This document shows, in pieces, positions 1 through 10,642 of a stretch of 64,000 bases of DNA. Under the pieces are notes generated by a model. The model ran no database searches and had not been told where the DNA came from. It saw nothing but the letters and a program-made list of their open reading frames with translations. The first letter of the stretch is position 1; each line of letters starts with the position of its first letter. The DNA lies in the NCBI GenBank assembly GCA_034359265.1, contig CP136897.1, forward strand, positions 32,289,501 to 32,353,500. Direction: 5' to 3'. Origin of the DNA: Canna indica (lineage: Eukaryota; Streptophyta; Magnoliopsida; Zingiberales; Cannaceae). The translations under genes were made by a program, and so were the position numbers.

Positions 1-60
1 CACCCTTAACTTCGGAGTTCTGATGGGATCCGGTGCGTTAGTGCTGGTATGATCACACCC
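1..60 (-). rRNA. 5S rRNA gene, cut by window edge
   Basis: Only nt 1-60 lie in the window. The promoter-proximal half and part of box A are visible. Differences: C57G, C6T. The rest of the gene lies to the left of the window. Confidence 0.93.
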
Positions 61-383
61 GATATGCACTTCTGATCGTCGGCTAATAAGGGTGAGCGTC
101 CGAGGGAGAGTTCGGGGGTCATTTTCTTCGTCTCTTTGCGCACCTTTCAGCGCCACGTGAAAAGCTGATATCGGACAATAATGCACGGAGTTACGACCGT
201 TTTAAACGAAAAATAATAATTAAAATGTTATTTTTCTTATTTATTTACAAATTTTAATTTTTCGGGTCGGTTAATCGATCGAGCCGGCCGTAGAGGTTGC
301 GGCGGGCCCCGCGCGGGCGATCGACAGCGAAATTTTATGGCGACGATGTCGTCCGTCCTTAACGTTTGGTTATAAAGATTGGT

Positions 384-391
384 AAAAAAAA
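384..391 (-). terminator. Second, downstream oligo-T run (representative)
   Basis: T8 in gene sense, about 40 nt beyond the gene end, conserved as T7-T8 in practically every unit. It could act as a backup pol III terminator if the first T-run is bypassed. Role inferred from position and composition only. Confidence 0.55.
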
Positions 392-420
392 TGATCTCGT
401 CGTGCAATCAAATAGGTAGT

Positions 421-429
421 AAAAAAAAA
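421..429 (-). terminator. Oligo-T pol III terminator (representative)
   Basis: Nine A residues on the plus strand, hence T9 in the transcript sense, directly after the conserved GCACC end. It is the standard pol III stop signal. Most copies have T7-T9 here. 3' type G copies have TTG before the T-run. Copies at 10523, 10982, 11452, 13823, 14406, 16310 and 20633 have lost the run. Confidence 0.85.
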
Positions 430-546
430 GGTGCAACGCGAGGACTTCCCAAGGGGTCACCCATCCTAGTACCACTCTCGCGCAAGCACGCTTAACTTCG
501 GAGTTCTGATGGGATCCGGTGCGTTAGTGCTAGTATGATCGCACCC
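427..546 (-). rRNA. 5S rRNA gene, first complete copy
   Basis: Specifies 5S rRNA, the small RNA of the large ribosomal subunit, transcribed by RNA polymerase III. In gene sense it begins GGGTGCGATCATACC and ends TTGCACC followed by a T-run. The two ends pair (GGGTGC with GCACC plus T). The TFIIIA/TFIIIC internal control region is present: box A around GTTAAGCGTGC, then GGGCGAG, and box C around GGATGGGTGACC. The 120-nt length is normal for plants. The start follows from homology to plant 5S genes and from a C at -1. It belongs to the G65C/A74G subfamily: T109C, C95T, A74G, G65C, C15T. The array consensus has C at nt 24, where most angiosperm 5S genes I know have T. Whether this copy is expressed cannot be told from sequence. 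Confidence 0.97.
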
Positions 547-576
547 GTCATGCACTTTTGATCGTCGGCTAATAAG
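547..576 (-). promoter_or_regulatory. 5S upstream promoter (representative)
   Basis: Region -1 to -30 of the copy ending at 546. In gene sense it starts with TTATTA at about -29 to -24 (570-575 on the plus strand), the position of the TATA-like element in plant 5S genes, and ends with C at -1. I do not see the GC at -12/-13 described for Arabidopsis: here the bases are AG. The same block, with point changes, lies directly upstream of nearly every copy. It is altered at 59188 (TTATTA lost), 27565 and 9214. Confidence 0.7.
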
Positions 577-826
577 GGTGAGCGTCCGAGGGACAACTCG
601 GGGTCATTTTCTTCGTCTCTTCGCGTGCCTTTCAGCGCCACGTGAAAAGCTGAAATCGGACAATAATGCACGGAGTTACGCCCGTTTTAAACGAAAAATA
701 ATAATTGAAATGTTATTTTTCTTATTTATTTACAAATTTTAATTTTTCGGGTCGGTTGGTCGATCGAGCCAGCCGTAGAGGTTGCGGCGGGCCCCGCGCG
801 GGCGATCGACAGCCAAGATTTATGAC

Positions 827-838
827 GACGACGTCGTC
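827..838. other. Conserved 12-bp perfect palindrome in spacer
   Basis: GACGACGTCGTC equals its own reverse complement, with an ACGT core. It recurs in most spacers about 80-90 bp from the 3' end of the neighbouring 5S gene. Point changes break it in a minority of units (for example GACGATGTCG near 5180). Function unknown. Confidence 0.8.
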
Positions 839-910
839 CGTCCTTAACGTTTGGTTAGAAAGATTGGTAAAAAAATGATCTCGTCGTGCAATCAAATAGG
901 TAGTAAAAAA

Positions 911-1028
911 ACAAGTGCAGCACGAGGACTTCCCAGGGGTCACCATCCTAGTACTACTCTCGCCCACGCACGCTTAACTTCGGAGTTCAGATGGGATCCG
1001 GTGCGTTAGTGCTAGTATGATCGCACCG
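911..1028 (-). rRNA. 5S rRNA gene, 118 nt
   Basis: 3' type G. Two single-base deletions in and beside box C (one C of nt 91-95, one G of 85-87). Also T111C, T62G, A40T, C15T, and G1C at the transcription start. It shares T111C, T62G, C15T and G1C with the copy at 61009-61128, 60 kb away. Probably impaired. Confidence 0.9.
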
Positions 1029-1393
1029 GTCATGCACTTCTGATCGTCGGCTAATAAGGGTGTGCATCCGAGGGACAACTCGGGGTCATTTTCTTCGTCT
1101 CTTCACGTGCCTTTCAGCGCCACGTGAAAAGCTGAAATCGGACAATAATGCACGGAGTTACGCTCGTTTTAAACGAAAAATAATAATTGAAATGTTATTT
1201 TTCTTATTTATTTACAAATTTTAATTTTTCGGGTCGATTGGTCGATCGAGCCAGCCGTAGAGGTTGCGGCGGGACCCGCGCGGATGCTCGACAGCCAAGA
1301 TTTATGGCGACGACGTCGTCCTTCCTTAACGTTTGGTTAGAAAGATTGGTAAAAAAAATGATCTCGTCGTGCAATCAAATAGGTAGTAAAATA

Positions 1394-1513
1394 AGAGGTG
1401 CAACACGAGGACTTCCCAAGGGGTCACCCATCCTAGTACCACTCTCGCGCAAGCACGCTTAACTTCGGAGTTCTGATGGGATCCGGTGCGTTAGTGCTTG
1501 TATGATCGCACCC
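1394..1513 (-). rRNA. 5S rRNA gene, full length
   Basis: C95T, A74G, G65C, C15A. The 3' T-run is broken (CACCTCTTATTTT in gene sense), so the first terminator is only T4. Confidence 0.94.
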
Positions 1514-1877
1514 GTCATGCACTTCTGATCGTCGGCTAATAAGGGTGAGCGTCCGAGGGACAACTCGGGGTCATTTTCTTCATCTCTTCGCGTGCCTTTC
1601 AGCGCCACGTGAAAAGCTAAAATCGGACAATAATGCACGGAGTTACGCCCGTTTTAAATGAAAAATAATAATTGAAATGTTTTTTTATTATTTATTTACA
1701 AATTTTAATTTTTCGGGTCTGTTGGTCGATCGAGCCGGCCGTAGAGGTTGCGGCGGGCCCCACGCGGGGGATCGACAGCCAAGTTTTATGTCGACGAAGT
1801 CGTCCGTCCTTAACGTTTGGTTAGAAAGATTTGTAAAAAAAATGATCTCGTCGTGCAATGAAATAGGTAGTAAAAAA

Positions 1878-1997
1878 ACAAGTGCAACACGAGGACTTCC
1901 CAGGGGGTCACCCATCCTAGTACTACTCTCACCCAAGCATGCTTAACTTCGGAGTTATGATGGGATCCGGTGCGTTAGTGCTGGTATGATCACACCC
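1878..1997 (-). rRNA. 5S rRNA gene, full length
   Basis: 3' type G. C67T (intermediate element), G58A (box A), G41T, C6T. Confidence 0.94.
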
Positions 1998-2362
1998 GAT
2001 ATGCATTTCTGATCGTCGGCTAATAAGGGTGAGCGTCCGAGGGAGAGTTCGGGGGTCATTTTCTTCGTCTCTTCGCGCGCCTTTCAGCGCCACGTGAAAA
2101 GCCGAAATCGGACAGTAATGCACGGAGTTACGCCCGTTTTCAACAAAAAATAATAATTGAAATGTTATTTTCTTATTTATTTACAAATTTTAATTTTTCG
2201 GGTCGGTTAGTCGATCGAGCCGGCCGTAGAGGTTGCGGCGGGCCCCGCGCGGGCCATCGACAGCCAAGATTTATGGCGACGACGTCGTCCGTCCTTAACG
2301 TTTGGTTAGAAAGATTGGTAAAAAAAATAATCTCGTCGTGCAATCAAATAGGTAGTAAAAAA

Positions 2363-2482
2363 ACAAGTGCAACACGAGGACTTCCCAAGGGGTCACCCAT
2401 CCAAGTACCACTCTCGCGCAAGCACGCTTAACTTCGGAGTTCTGATGGGATCCGGTGCGTTAGTGCTAGTATGATCGCACCC
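2363..2482 (-). rRNA. 5S rRNA gene, full length
   Basis: 3' type G combined with the G65C/A74G subfamily: C95T, A80T, A74G, G65C, C15T. Confidence 0.95.
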
Positions 2483-2847
2483 GTCATGCACTTCTGATCG
2501 TCGGCTAATAAGGGTGAGCGTCCGAGGGACAACTCGGGGTCATTTTCTTCGTCTCTTCGCGTGCCTTTCACCGCCACGTGAAAAGCTGAAATCGGACAAT
2601 AATGCACGGAGTTACGCCCGTTTTAAATGAAAAATAATAATTAGAATGTTATTTTTCTTATTTATTTACAAATTTTAATTTTTCGGGTCGGTTGGTCGAT
2701 CGAGCCGGCAGTAGAGGTTGCGGCGGGCCCCGCGCGGGCGATCGACATCCAAGATTTATGGCGACGACGTCGTCCGTCCTTAACGTTTGTTTAGAAAGAT
2801 TGGTAAAAAAAATGATCTCGTCGTGCAATCAAATAGGTAGTAAAAAA

Positions 2848-2967
2848 AAAGGTGCAACACGAGGACTTCCCAAGGGGTCACCCATCCTACTACCACTCTC
2901 GCGCAAGCCTGCTTAACTTCAGAGTTCTGATGGGATCCGGTGCGTTAGTGCTAGTATGATCGCACCC
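2848..2967 (-). rRNA. 5S rRNA gene, full length
   Basis: G65C/A74G subfamily: C95T, C78G, A74G, G65C, T59G, G58A, C47T, C15T. Two changes in box A. Confidence 0.95.
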
Positions 2968-3332
2968 GTCATGCACTTCTGATCGTCGGCTAATAAGGGT
3001 GAGCGTCCGAGGGACAACTCGGGGTCATTTTCTTCGTCTCTTCGCGTGCCTTTCAACGCCACGTAAAAAGCTGAAATCGGACAATAATGCACGGAGTTAC
3101 GCCCGTTTTAAACGAAAAATAATAATTGAAATGTTATTTTTCTTATTTATTTACAAATTTTAATTTTTCGGGTCGGTTGATCGATCGAGCCGGCCGTAGA
3201 GGTTGCGGCGGGCCCCGCGCGGGCCATCGACAGCCAAGATTTATGGCGACGACGTCGTCCGTCCTTAACGTTTGGTTAGAAAGATTGGTAAAAAAAATAA
3301 TCTCGTCGTGCAATCAAATAGGTAGTAAAAAA

Positions 3333-3452
3333 ACAAGTGCAACACGCGGACTTCCCAAGGGGTCACCCATCCTACTACCACTCTCGCGCAAGCCTGCTTA
3401 ACTTCGGAGTTCTGATGGGATCCGGTGCGTTAGTGCTAGTATGATCGCACCC
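3333..3452 (-). rRNA. 5S rRNA gene, full length
   Basis: 3' type G. T106G, C95T, C78G, A74G, G65C, T59G, G58A, C15T. Shares C78G, T59G and G58A with the neighbouring copy at 2848, so the two units are recent relatives. Confidence 0.95.
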
Positions 3453-3817
3453 GTCATGCACTTCTGATCGTCGGCTAATAAGGGTGATCGTCCGAGGGAC
3501 AACTCGGGGTCTTTTTCTTCGTCTCTTCGCGTGCCTTTCAACGCCACGTAAAAAGCTGAAATCGGACAATAATAAACGGAGTTACGCCCTTTTTAAACGA
3601 AAAATAATAATTGAAATGTTATTTTTCTTATTTATTTACAAATTTTAATTTTTCGGGTTGGTTGGTCGATCGAGCCGGCCGTAGAGGTTGCAGCGGGCCC
3701 CGCGCGGGCGATCGACAGCCAAGATTTATGGCGACGACGTCGTCCGTCCTTAACGTTTGGTTAGAAAGATCAGTAAAAAAAATGATCTCATCGTGCAATC
3801 AAATAGGTAGTAAAAAA

Positions 3818-3937
3818 AAAGGTGCAACGCGAGGACTTCCCAAGGGGTCACCCATCCTAGTACTACTCTCGCCCAAGCACGATTAACTTCAGAGTTCTGA
3901 TGGGATCCGGTGCGTTAGTGCTGGTATAATCGCACCC
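3818..3937 (-). rRNA. 5S rRNA gene, full length
   Basis: T109C, C95T, G56T, C47T, C10T. Confidence 0.95.
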
Positions 3938-4293
3938 GATATGCACTTCTAATCGTCGGCTAATAAGGGCGAGCGTCTGAGGGAGAGTTCGGGGGTCATT
4001 TTCTTCGTCTCTTTGCACGCCTTTCAGCGCCACGTGAAAAGCTGAAATCGGACAATAATACACGGAGTTACGCCCGTTTTAAACGAAAAATAATAATTGA
4101 AATGTTATTTTTCTTATTTATTTATAAATTTTAATTTTTCGGGTCGGTTGGTCGATCGAGCCGGCCATAGAGGATGCGGCGGGCGATCGACAGCCAAATT
4201 TTATGGCGACGACGTCGTCCGTCCTTAACGTTTGGTTAGAAAGATTAGTAAAAAAAATGATCTCGTCGTGCAATCAAATAGGTAGTAAAAAAC

Positions 4294-4413
4294 AAATATG
4301 CAACACGAGAACATCCCAGGGGGTCACGCATCGTAGTACTACTCTCGCCCAAACACGCTTAACTTCGGAGTTCTGATGGGATCCGGTGCGTTAGTGGTGC
4401 TATAATCGCACCT
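4294..4413 (-). rRNA. 5S rRNA gene, most diverged full-length copy
   Basis: Correct length but at least ten changes: C117A, C116T, C104T, A101T, G86C and G81C (both box C), C61T, G17C, C14G, C10T and G1A at the start. The first terminator is T2-G-T5-like. Probably a decaying copy. Confidence 0.85.
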
Positions 4414-4778
4414 GTCATGCACTTCTGATCGTCGGCTAATAAGGGTGAGCGTCCGAGGGACAGCTCGGGGTCATTTTCTTCGTCTCTTCGCGCGCCTTTC
4501 AGCGCCACGTGAAAAGCTGAAATCGGACAATAATGCACCGAGTTACGCACATTTTAAACGAAAAATAATAATTGAAATGTTACTTTTCTTATTTATTTAC
4601 AAATTTTAATTTTTCGGGTCGGTTGGTCGATCGAGCCGGCCGTAGAGGTTGCGGCAGGCCCCGCGCGGGCGATCGACAGCCAAGATTTATGGCGACGACA
4701 TCGTCCGTCCTTAACGTTTGGTTAGAAAGATTGGTAAAAAAAATGATCTCGGCGTGCAATCAAATAGGTAGTAAAAAA

Positions 4779-4898
4779 ACAAGTGCAACACGAGGACTTC
4801 CCAGGGGGTCACCGATCCTAGTACTACTCTCGCCCAAGCACGCTTAACTTCGGAGTTCTGATGGGATCCAATGCATTAGTGCTGGTATGATCGCACCC
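4779..4898 (-). rRNA. 5S rRNA gene, full length
   Basis: 3' type G. G85C (box C), C29T, C28T, C24T. Confidence 0.95.
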
Positions 4899-5262
4899 GT
4901 CATGCACGTCTGATCGTCGGCTAATAAGGGTGAGCGTCCGAGGGATAGCTCGGGGTCATTTTCTTCGTCTCTTCGCGCGCCTTTTAGCGCCACGTGAAAA
5001 GCTGAAATCGGACAATAATGCACGGAGTTACGCCCGTTTTAAACGAAAAATAATAATTGAAATGTTATTTTTCTTATTTATTTACTAATTTTAACTTTTC
5101 GGGTCGGTTGGTCGATCGAGCCGGCCGTAAAGGTTGCGGCGGGCCCCGCGCGGGCGATCGACAGCCAAATTTTATGGCGACGATGTCGTCCGTACTTAAC
5201 GTTTGGTTAGAAAGATTGGTAAAAAAAATGATGTCGTCGTGCAATCAAATAGGTAGTAAAAA

Positions 5263-5373
5263 AAAGGTGCAACACGAGGACTTTCCAGGCGGTCACCCAT
5301 CCTAGTACAACTCTCTCCCAAGCACGCTTAACTTCGGAGTTCTGATGGGATCCGGTGCGTTAGTGCTAGTATG
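5263..5373 (-). pseudogene. 5S gene lacking first 9 nt and promoter
   Basis: nt 10-120 present, then the sequence jumps at ATG into spacer (GGCGAC...), removing the transcription start, the promoter and most of a spacer. G99A, C93G, A74T, C67A, C15T. Only 87 bp separate it from the next gene (5461). The same junction recurs at 7012, 7695 and 63544. Confidence 0.9.
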
Positions 5374-5460
5374 GCGACAACGTCATGCGTCCTTAATGTT
5401 TGGTTAGAAAGATTGGTAAAAAAAATGATGTCGTCGTGCAATCAAATAGGTAGTAAAAAA

Positions 5461-5580
5461 AAAGGTGCAACACGAGGACTTTCCAGGCGGTCACCCATCC
5501 TAGTACAACTCTCTCCCAAGCACGCTTAACTTCGGAGTTCTGAAGGGATCCGGTGCGTTAGTGCTGGTATGATCGAACCC
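5461..5580 (-). rRNA. 5S rRNA gene, full length
   Basis: G99A, C93G, A74T, C67A, A37T, G5T. Its upstream spacer reads AATAAGGTTTTGC instead of AATAAGGGTGAGC. Read-through past its terminator would run into the truncated copy at 5263. Confidence 0.93.
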
Positions 5581-5945
5581 GTCATGCACTTCTGATCGTC
5601 GGCTAATAAGGTTTTGCATCCGAGGGACAGCTCGGGGTCGTTTTCTTCATCTCTTCACGCGCCTTTCAGCACCACGTGAAAAGCTGAAATCGGAGAATAA
5701 TGCACGGAGTTACGCCCGTTTTAAACGAAAAATAATAATTGAAATGTTATCTTTCTTATTTATTTACAAATTTTAATTTTTCGGGTCGGTTTGTCGATCG
5801 AGCCGGCCATAGAGGTTGCGGCGGGCCCCGCGCGGGCGAACGACAACCAAACTTTATGGCGACGATGTCGTCCGTCCTTAACGTTTGGATAGAAAGATTG
5901 GTAAAAAAAATGATGTCGTCGTGCAATCAAGTAGGTAGTAAAAAA

Positions 5946-6065
5946 AAAGGTGCAACACGAGGACTTCCCAGGGGGTCACCCATCCTAGTACTACTCTCGC
6001 CCTAGCATGCTTAACTTCGGAGTTCTGATGGGATCCGGTGCGTTAGTGCTAGTATGATCGCACCT
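5946..6065 (-). rRNA. 5S rRNA gene, full length
   Basis: T63A, G58A, C15T, G1A at the transcription start. Confidence 0.94.
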
Positions 6066-6416
6066 GATATGCACTTCTGATTGCCGGCTAATAAGGGTGA
6101 GCATCCGAGGGAGAGTTCGGGGGTCATTTTCTTCGTCTCTTCACGCGCCTTTCAGCGCCACGTGAAAAGCTGAAATCGGACAATAATGCACGGAGTTACA
6201 CCCGTTTTAAACGAAAAATAATAATTGAAATGTTATTTTTCTTATTTATTTACAAATTTTAATTTTTCGGGTCGGTTGGTCGATTGAGCCGGCCGTAGAG
6301 GTTGGGGCGATCGACAGCCAAATTTTATGGCGACGACATCGTCCGTCCATAACATTTGGTTAGAAAGATTGGTAAAAAAAATGATCTCGTCGTGCAATCA
6401 CATAGGTAGTAAAATA

Positions 6417-6536
6417 ATAAGTGCAACACGAGGACTTCCCAGGGGGTAACTCATCCTAGTACTACTCTCGCCCAAGCACGCTTAACTTCGGAGTTCTGAT
6501 GGGATCCGGTGCGTTAGTGCAGTTATGATCGCACCC
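6417..6536 (-). rRNA. 5S rRNA gene, full length
   Basis: G89T and G86A in box C, A16T, C14A. The 3' flank is CACTTATTATTTT in gene sense, so the first terminator is broken to T4. The adjoining spacer has a larger deletion of the GC-rich tract (near 6302). Confidence 0.92.
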
Positions 6537-6901
6537 GTCATGCACTTCTGATTGTCGGCTAATAAGGGTGAGCGTCGGAGGGATAGCTCGGGGTCATTTT
6601 CTTCGTCTCTTCGCGCGTCTTTCAGCGCCACGTGAAAAGCTGAAATCGGACAATAATGCACGGAGTTACGCCCGTTTTAAACGAAAAATAATAATTGAAA
6701 TGTTATTTTTCTTATTTATTTACAAATTTTAATTTTTCGGGTCGGTTGGTCGATCGAGCCGGCCGTAGAGGTTGCGGCGGGCCCCGTGCGGGCGATCGAC
6801 AACCAAATTTTATGGCGACGACGTCGTCCGTCCTTAACGTTTGGTTAGAAAGATTGGTAAAAAAAATGATGTCGTCGTGCAATCAAATAGGTAGTAAAAA
6901 A

Positions 6902-7012
6902 AAAGGTGCAACACGAGGACTTCCTAGGGGGTCACCCATCCTAGTACTACTCTCGCCCAAGCACGTTTAACTTTGGAGTTCTGATGGGATCTGGTGCGTT
7001 AGTGCTAGTATG
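6902..7012 (-). pseudogene. 5S gene lacking first 9 nt and promoter
   Basis: Same junction as at 5373. G97A, G56A, G48A, G30A, C15T. Confidence 0.9.
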
Positions 7013-7099
7013 GCGACGTCGTCATCTGTCCTTAATGTTTGGTTAGAAAGATTGGTAAAAAAAATGATGTCGTCGTGCAATCAAATACGTAGTAAAAAA

Positions 7100-7219
7100 A
7101 AAGGTGCAACACGAGGACTTTCCAGGCGGTCACCCATCCTAGTACTACTCTCTCCCAAGCACGCTTAACTTCGGAGTTCTGAAGGGATCCGGTGCGTTAG
7201 TGCTGGTATGATCGAACCC
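7100..7219 (-). rRNA. 5S rRNA gene, full length
   Basis: G99A, C93G, C67A, A37T, G5T. Near twin of the copy at 5461 but without A74T. Confidence 0.94.
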
Positions 7220-7584
7220 GTCATGCACTTCTGATCGTCGGCTAATAAGGTTTTGCATCCGAGGGACAGCTCGGGGTTGTTTTCTTCGTCTCTTCGCGCG
7301 CCTTTCAGCGCCACGTGAAAAGCTGAAATCGGACAATAATGCACAGAGTTACGCCCGTTTTAAACGAAAAATAATAATTGAAATGTTATTTTTCTTATTT
7401 ATTTACAAATTTTAATTTTTCGGGTCGGTTGGTCGATCGAGCCGGCCGTAGAGGTTGCGGCGGGCCCCGCGCGGGCGATCGACAACCAAACTTTATGGCC
7501 ACGACATCGTCCGTCCTTAACGTTTGGTTAGAAAGATTGGTAAAAAAAATGATGTCGTCGTGCAATCAAGTAGGTAGTAAAAAA

Positions 7585-7695
7585 AAAGGTGCAACACGAG
7601 GACTTCCCAGGGGGTCACCCATCCTAGTACTACTCTCGCCCAAGCATGCTTAACTTCGGAGTTCTAGTGGGATCCGGTGCGTTAGTGCTAGTATG
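7585..7695 (-). pseudogene. 5S gene lacking first 9 nt and promoter
   Basis: Third copy of the ATG/GGCGAC junction. G58A, C39T, T38C, C15T. Confidence 0.9.
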
Positions 7696-7781
7696 GCGAC
7701 GACGTCATCCGTCCTTAATGTTTGGTTAGAAAGATTGATAAAAAAATGATCTCGTCGTGCAATCAAATACGTAGTAAAAAA

Positions 7782-7901
7782 AAAGGTGCAACACGAGGAC
7801 TCTCCAGGCGGTCACCCATCCTAGTACTACTCTCTCCCAAGCACGCTTAACTTCGGAGTTCTGATGGGATCCTGTGCGTTAGTGCTGGTATGATCGCACC
7901 C
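7782..7901 (-). rRNA. 5S rRNA gene, full length
   Basis: A100G, G99A, C93G, C67A, C29A. Confidence 0.94.
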
Positions 7902-8177
7902 GTCGTGCACTTCTGATCTTCGGCTAATAAGGGTGAGCGTCCGAGGGATAGCTCGGGGTCATTTTCTTCGTCTCTTCGCGCGCCTTTTCGCGCTACGTGA
8001 AAAGCTGAAATCAGACAATAATACACGGAGTTACGCCCGTTTTAAACGAAAAATAATAACTAAAATGTTATTTTTCTTATTTATTTACAAATTTTAATTT
8101 TTTGGGTTAGTTGGTCGATCGAGCCGGCCGTAGAGGTTGCGGCGGGCCCCGCGCGGGCGATCGACAGCCAAATTTTA

Positions 8178-8245
8178 CGCCCAAGCATGCTTAACTTCGG
8201 AGTTCTGATGGGATCCGGTGCGTTAGTGCTGGTATGATCGCACCC
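8178..8245 (-). pseudogene. 5S gene 5' fragment (nt 1-68)
   Basis: Promoter and nt 1-68 are intact (G58A). The sequence then jumps to spacer (AAATTTTA on the plus strand). Box C, the 3' half and both terminators are gone. Confidence 0.9.
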
Positions 8246-8609
8246 GTCATGCACTTCTGATCGTCGGCTAATAAGGGTGAGCGTCCGAGGGATAGCTCGG
8301 GGTCATTTTCTTCGTCTCTTCGCGTGCCTTTTAGCGCCACGCGAAAAGCTGAAATCGGACAATAATGCACGGAGTTACGCCCGTTTTAAACGAAAATTAA
8401 TAATTGAAATGTTATTTTTCTTATTTATTTAAAAATTTTAATTTTTCGGGTCGGTTGGTCGATCGAGCCGGCCGTAGAGGTTGCGGCAGGCCCCGCGCGG
8501 GCGATCGACAGCCAAATTTTATGTCGACGACGTCGTCCGACCCTAATGTTTGGTTAGAAAGATTGGTAAAAAAATGATCTCGTCGTGCAATCAAATAGGT
8601 AGTAAAAAA

Positions 8610-8729
8610 AAAGGTGCAACACGAGGACTTCCGAGGGGGTCACCCATCCTTGTACTACTCTCGCCCAAGCATGCTTAACTTCAGAGTTCTGATGGGATCC
8701 GGTGCGTTAGTGCTGGAATGATCGCACCC
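8610..8729 (-). rRNA. 5S rRNA gene, full length
   Basis: G97C, T79A, G58A, C47T, A13T. Confidence 0.95.
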
Positions 8730-9094
8730 GTCATGCACTTCTGATCGTCGGCTAATAAGGGTGAGCGTCCGAGGGATATCTCGGGGTCATTTTCTTCGTC
8801 TCTTCGCGCGCCTTTTAGCGCCACGTGAAAAGTTTAAATCGGACAATAATGCACGGAGTTACGCCCGTTTTAAACGAAAAATAATAATTGAAATGTTATT
8901 TTTCTTATTTATTTACAAATTTTAATTTTTCGGGTCGGTTGGACGATCGAGCCGGCCATAGAGGTTGCGGCGGGCCCCGCGCGGGCGATCGACAGCCAAA
9001 TTTTATGTCGACGACGTCGTCCGTCCTTAACGTTTGGTTAGAAAGATTGGTAAAAAAAATGATCTCGTCGTGCAATCAAATAGGTAGTAAAAAA

Positions 9095-9214
9095 AAAGGT
9101 GCAACACGAGGACTTCCCAGGGGGTCACCCATACTAGTACTACTCTCGCCCAAGCACGCTTAACTTCGGAGTTCTATTGGGATCCGGTGCGTTAGTGCTG
9201 GTATGATCGCACCC
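9095..9214 (-). rRNA. 5S rRNA gene, full length
   Basis: G82T (box C), C39T, T38A. The upstream TATA-like region is altered (GTCGAATAATAAG on the plus strand). Confidence 0.94.
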
Positions 9215-9579
9215 GTCGTGGACTTCTGATCGTCGAATAATAAGGGTGAGCGTCCGAGGGATAGCTCGGGGTCATTTTCTTCGTCTCTTCGCACGCCTTT
9301 TAGCGCCACGTGAAAAGCTGAAATCGGACAATAATGCACGGAGTTACGCCCGTTTTAAACGAAAAATAATAATTGAAATGTTATTTTTCTTATTTATTTA
9401 CAAATTTTAATTTTTCGGGTCGGTTGGTCGATCGAGCCGGCCGTAGCGGTTGCGGCGGGCCCCGCGCGGGCGATCGACAGCCAAATTTTATGTCGACGAC
9501 GTCGTCCGTCCTTAACGTTTGGTTAGAAAGATTGGTAAAAAAAATGATCTCGTCGTGCAATCAAATAGGTAGTAAAAAA

Positions 9580-9699
9580 AAAGGTGCAACGCGAGGACTT
9601 CCTAGGGGGTCACCCATCCTAGTACTACTCTCGCCCAAGCACGTTTAACTTCAGAGTTCTGATGGGATCGGGTGCGTTAGTGCTGGTATGATCACACCC
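9580..9699 (-). rRNA. 5S rRNA gene, full length
   Basis: T109C, G97A, G56A, C47T, G30C, C6T. This combination recurs with additions at 35489 and 38401. Confidence 0.95.
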
Positions 9700-10063
9700 G
9701 ATATGCACTTCTGATCGTCGGCTAATAAGGGTGAGCGTTCGAGGGATAGCTCGGGTTCATTTTCTTCGTCTCTTCGCGCGCATTTTAGCGCCACGTGAAA
9801 AGCTGAAATCGGACAATAATGCACGGAGTTACGCCCGTTTTAATCGAAAAATAATAATTGAAATGTTATTTTTCTTATTTATTTACAAATTTTAATTTTT
9901 CGGGTCGGTTGGTCGATCGAGCCGGCCGTAGAGGTTGCGGCGGGACCCACGCGGGCGATCGACAGCCAAATTTTATGTCGACGACGTCGTCCTTCCTTAA
10001 CGTTTGGTTAGAAAGATTGGTAAAAAAAATGATCTCGTCGTGCAACAATTAGGTAGTAAAAAA

Positions 10064-10183
10064 AAAGATGCAACACGAGGACTTCCCAAGGGGTCACCCA
10101 TCCTAGTACAACTCTCGCCCAAGCACGCTTAACTTCGGAGTTCTGATGGGATCCGGTGCGTTAGTGCTGGTATGATCGCACCC
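10064..10183 (-). rRNA. 5S rRNA gene, full length
   Basis: C116T, C95T, A74T. Confidence 0.95.
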
Positions 10184-10522
10184 GTCGTGCACTTCTGATC
10201 ATCGGCTAATAAGGGTGAGCGTCCGAGGGATAGCTCGGGGTCATTTTCTTCGTCTCCTCGCGCGCCTTTTTGCGCCACGTGAAAAGCTGAAATCGGACAA
10301 TAATGCACGGAGTTACGCCCGTTTTAAACGAAAAATAATAATTGAAATGTTATTTTTCTTATTTATTTACAAATTTTAATTTTTCGGGTCGGTTGGTCGA
10401 TCGAGCCGGCCGAAGAGGTTGCGGCGGGCGATCGACAGACAAATTTTATGTCGACGACATCGTCCGTCCTTAACGTTTGGTTAGAAAGATTGGTAAAAAA
10501 AATGATCTCGTCGTGCAATCAA

Positions 10523-10642
10523 ATAGGTGCAACACGAGGATTTCCGAGGGGGTCACCCATCCTAGTACTACTCTCGCCCAAGCACGCTTAACTTCCGAGT
10601 TCTGATGGGATCCGGTGCGTTAGTGCTGGAATGATCGCACCC
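10523..10642 (-). rRNA. 5S rRNA gene without oligo-T terminator
   Basis: After GCACC the gene-sense sequence reads TATTTGATTGC. The usual ACTACC-flanked T9 has been lost in a 15-bp deletion between two AGGT repeats. The nearest T-run is T8 at 10495-10502, 24 nt beyond nt 117, so a longer transcript is predicted. G102A, G97C, C47G, A13T. The spacer also carries the 11-bp GC-tract deletion. Confidence 0.93.

Larger units (their letters stand above)
547..910. other. 5S intergenic spacer (representative)
   Basis: About 364 bp between two 5S genes, typical of all full units. Plus-strand order: promoter of the gene to the left (547-576); a block with CTCGGGG, the CACGTG hexamer (639-644) and a conserved stretch to about 700; an AT-rich tract (700-750); a GC-rich tract with GGGCCCCGCGCGGGC (about 787-802); the palindrome GACGACGTCGTC (827-838); then two A-runs, terminators of the gene to the right. 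No gene of its own. Short open frames running through it repeat only because the DNA repeats. Confidence 0.9.
5263..7901. repeat. About 1.64-kb multi-unit duplication around short units
   Basis: The pair 'promoterless copy plus full copy' at 5263-5580 recurs at 6902-7219 (offset 1639 bp), and again, with a different second gene, at 7585-7901. Repeated rare variants (G99A, C93G, C67A, A37T, G5T) support common descent. Confidence 0.8.
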
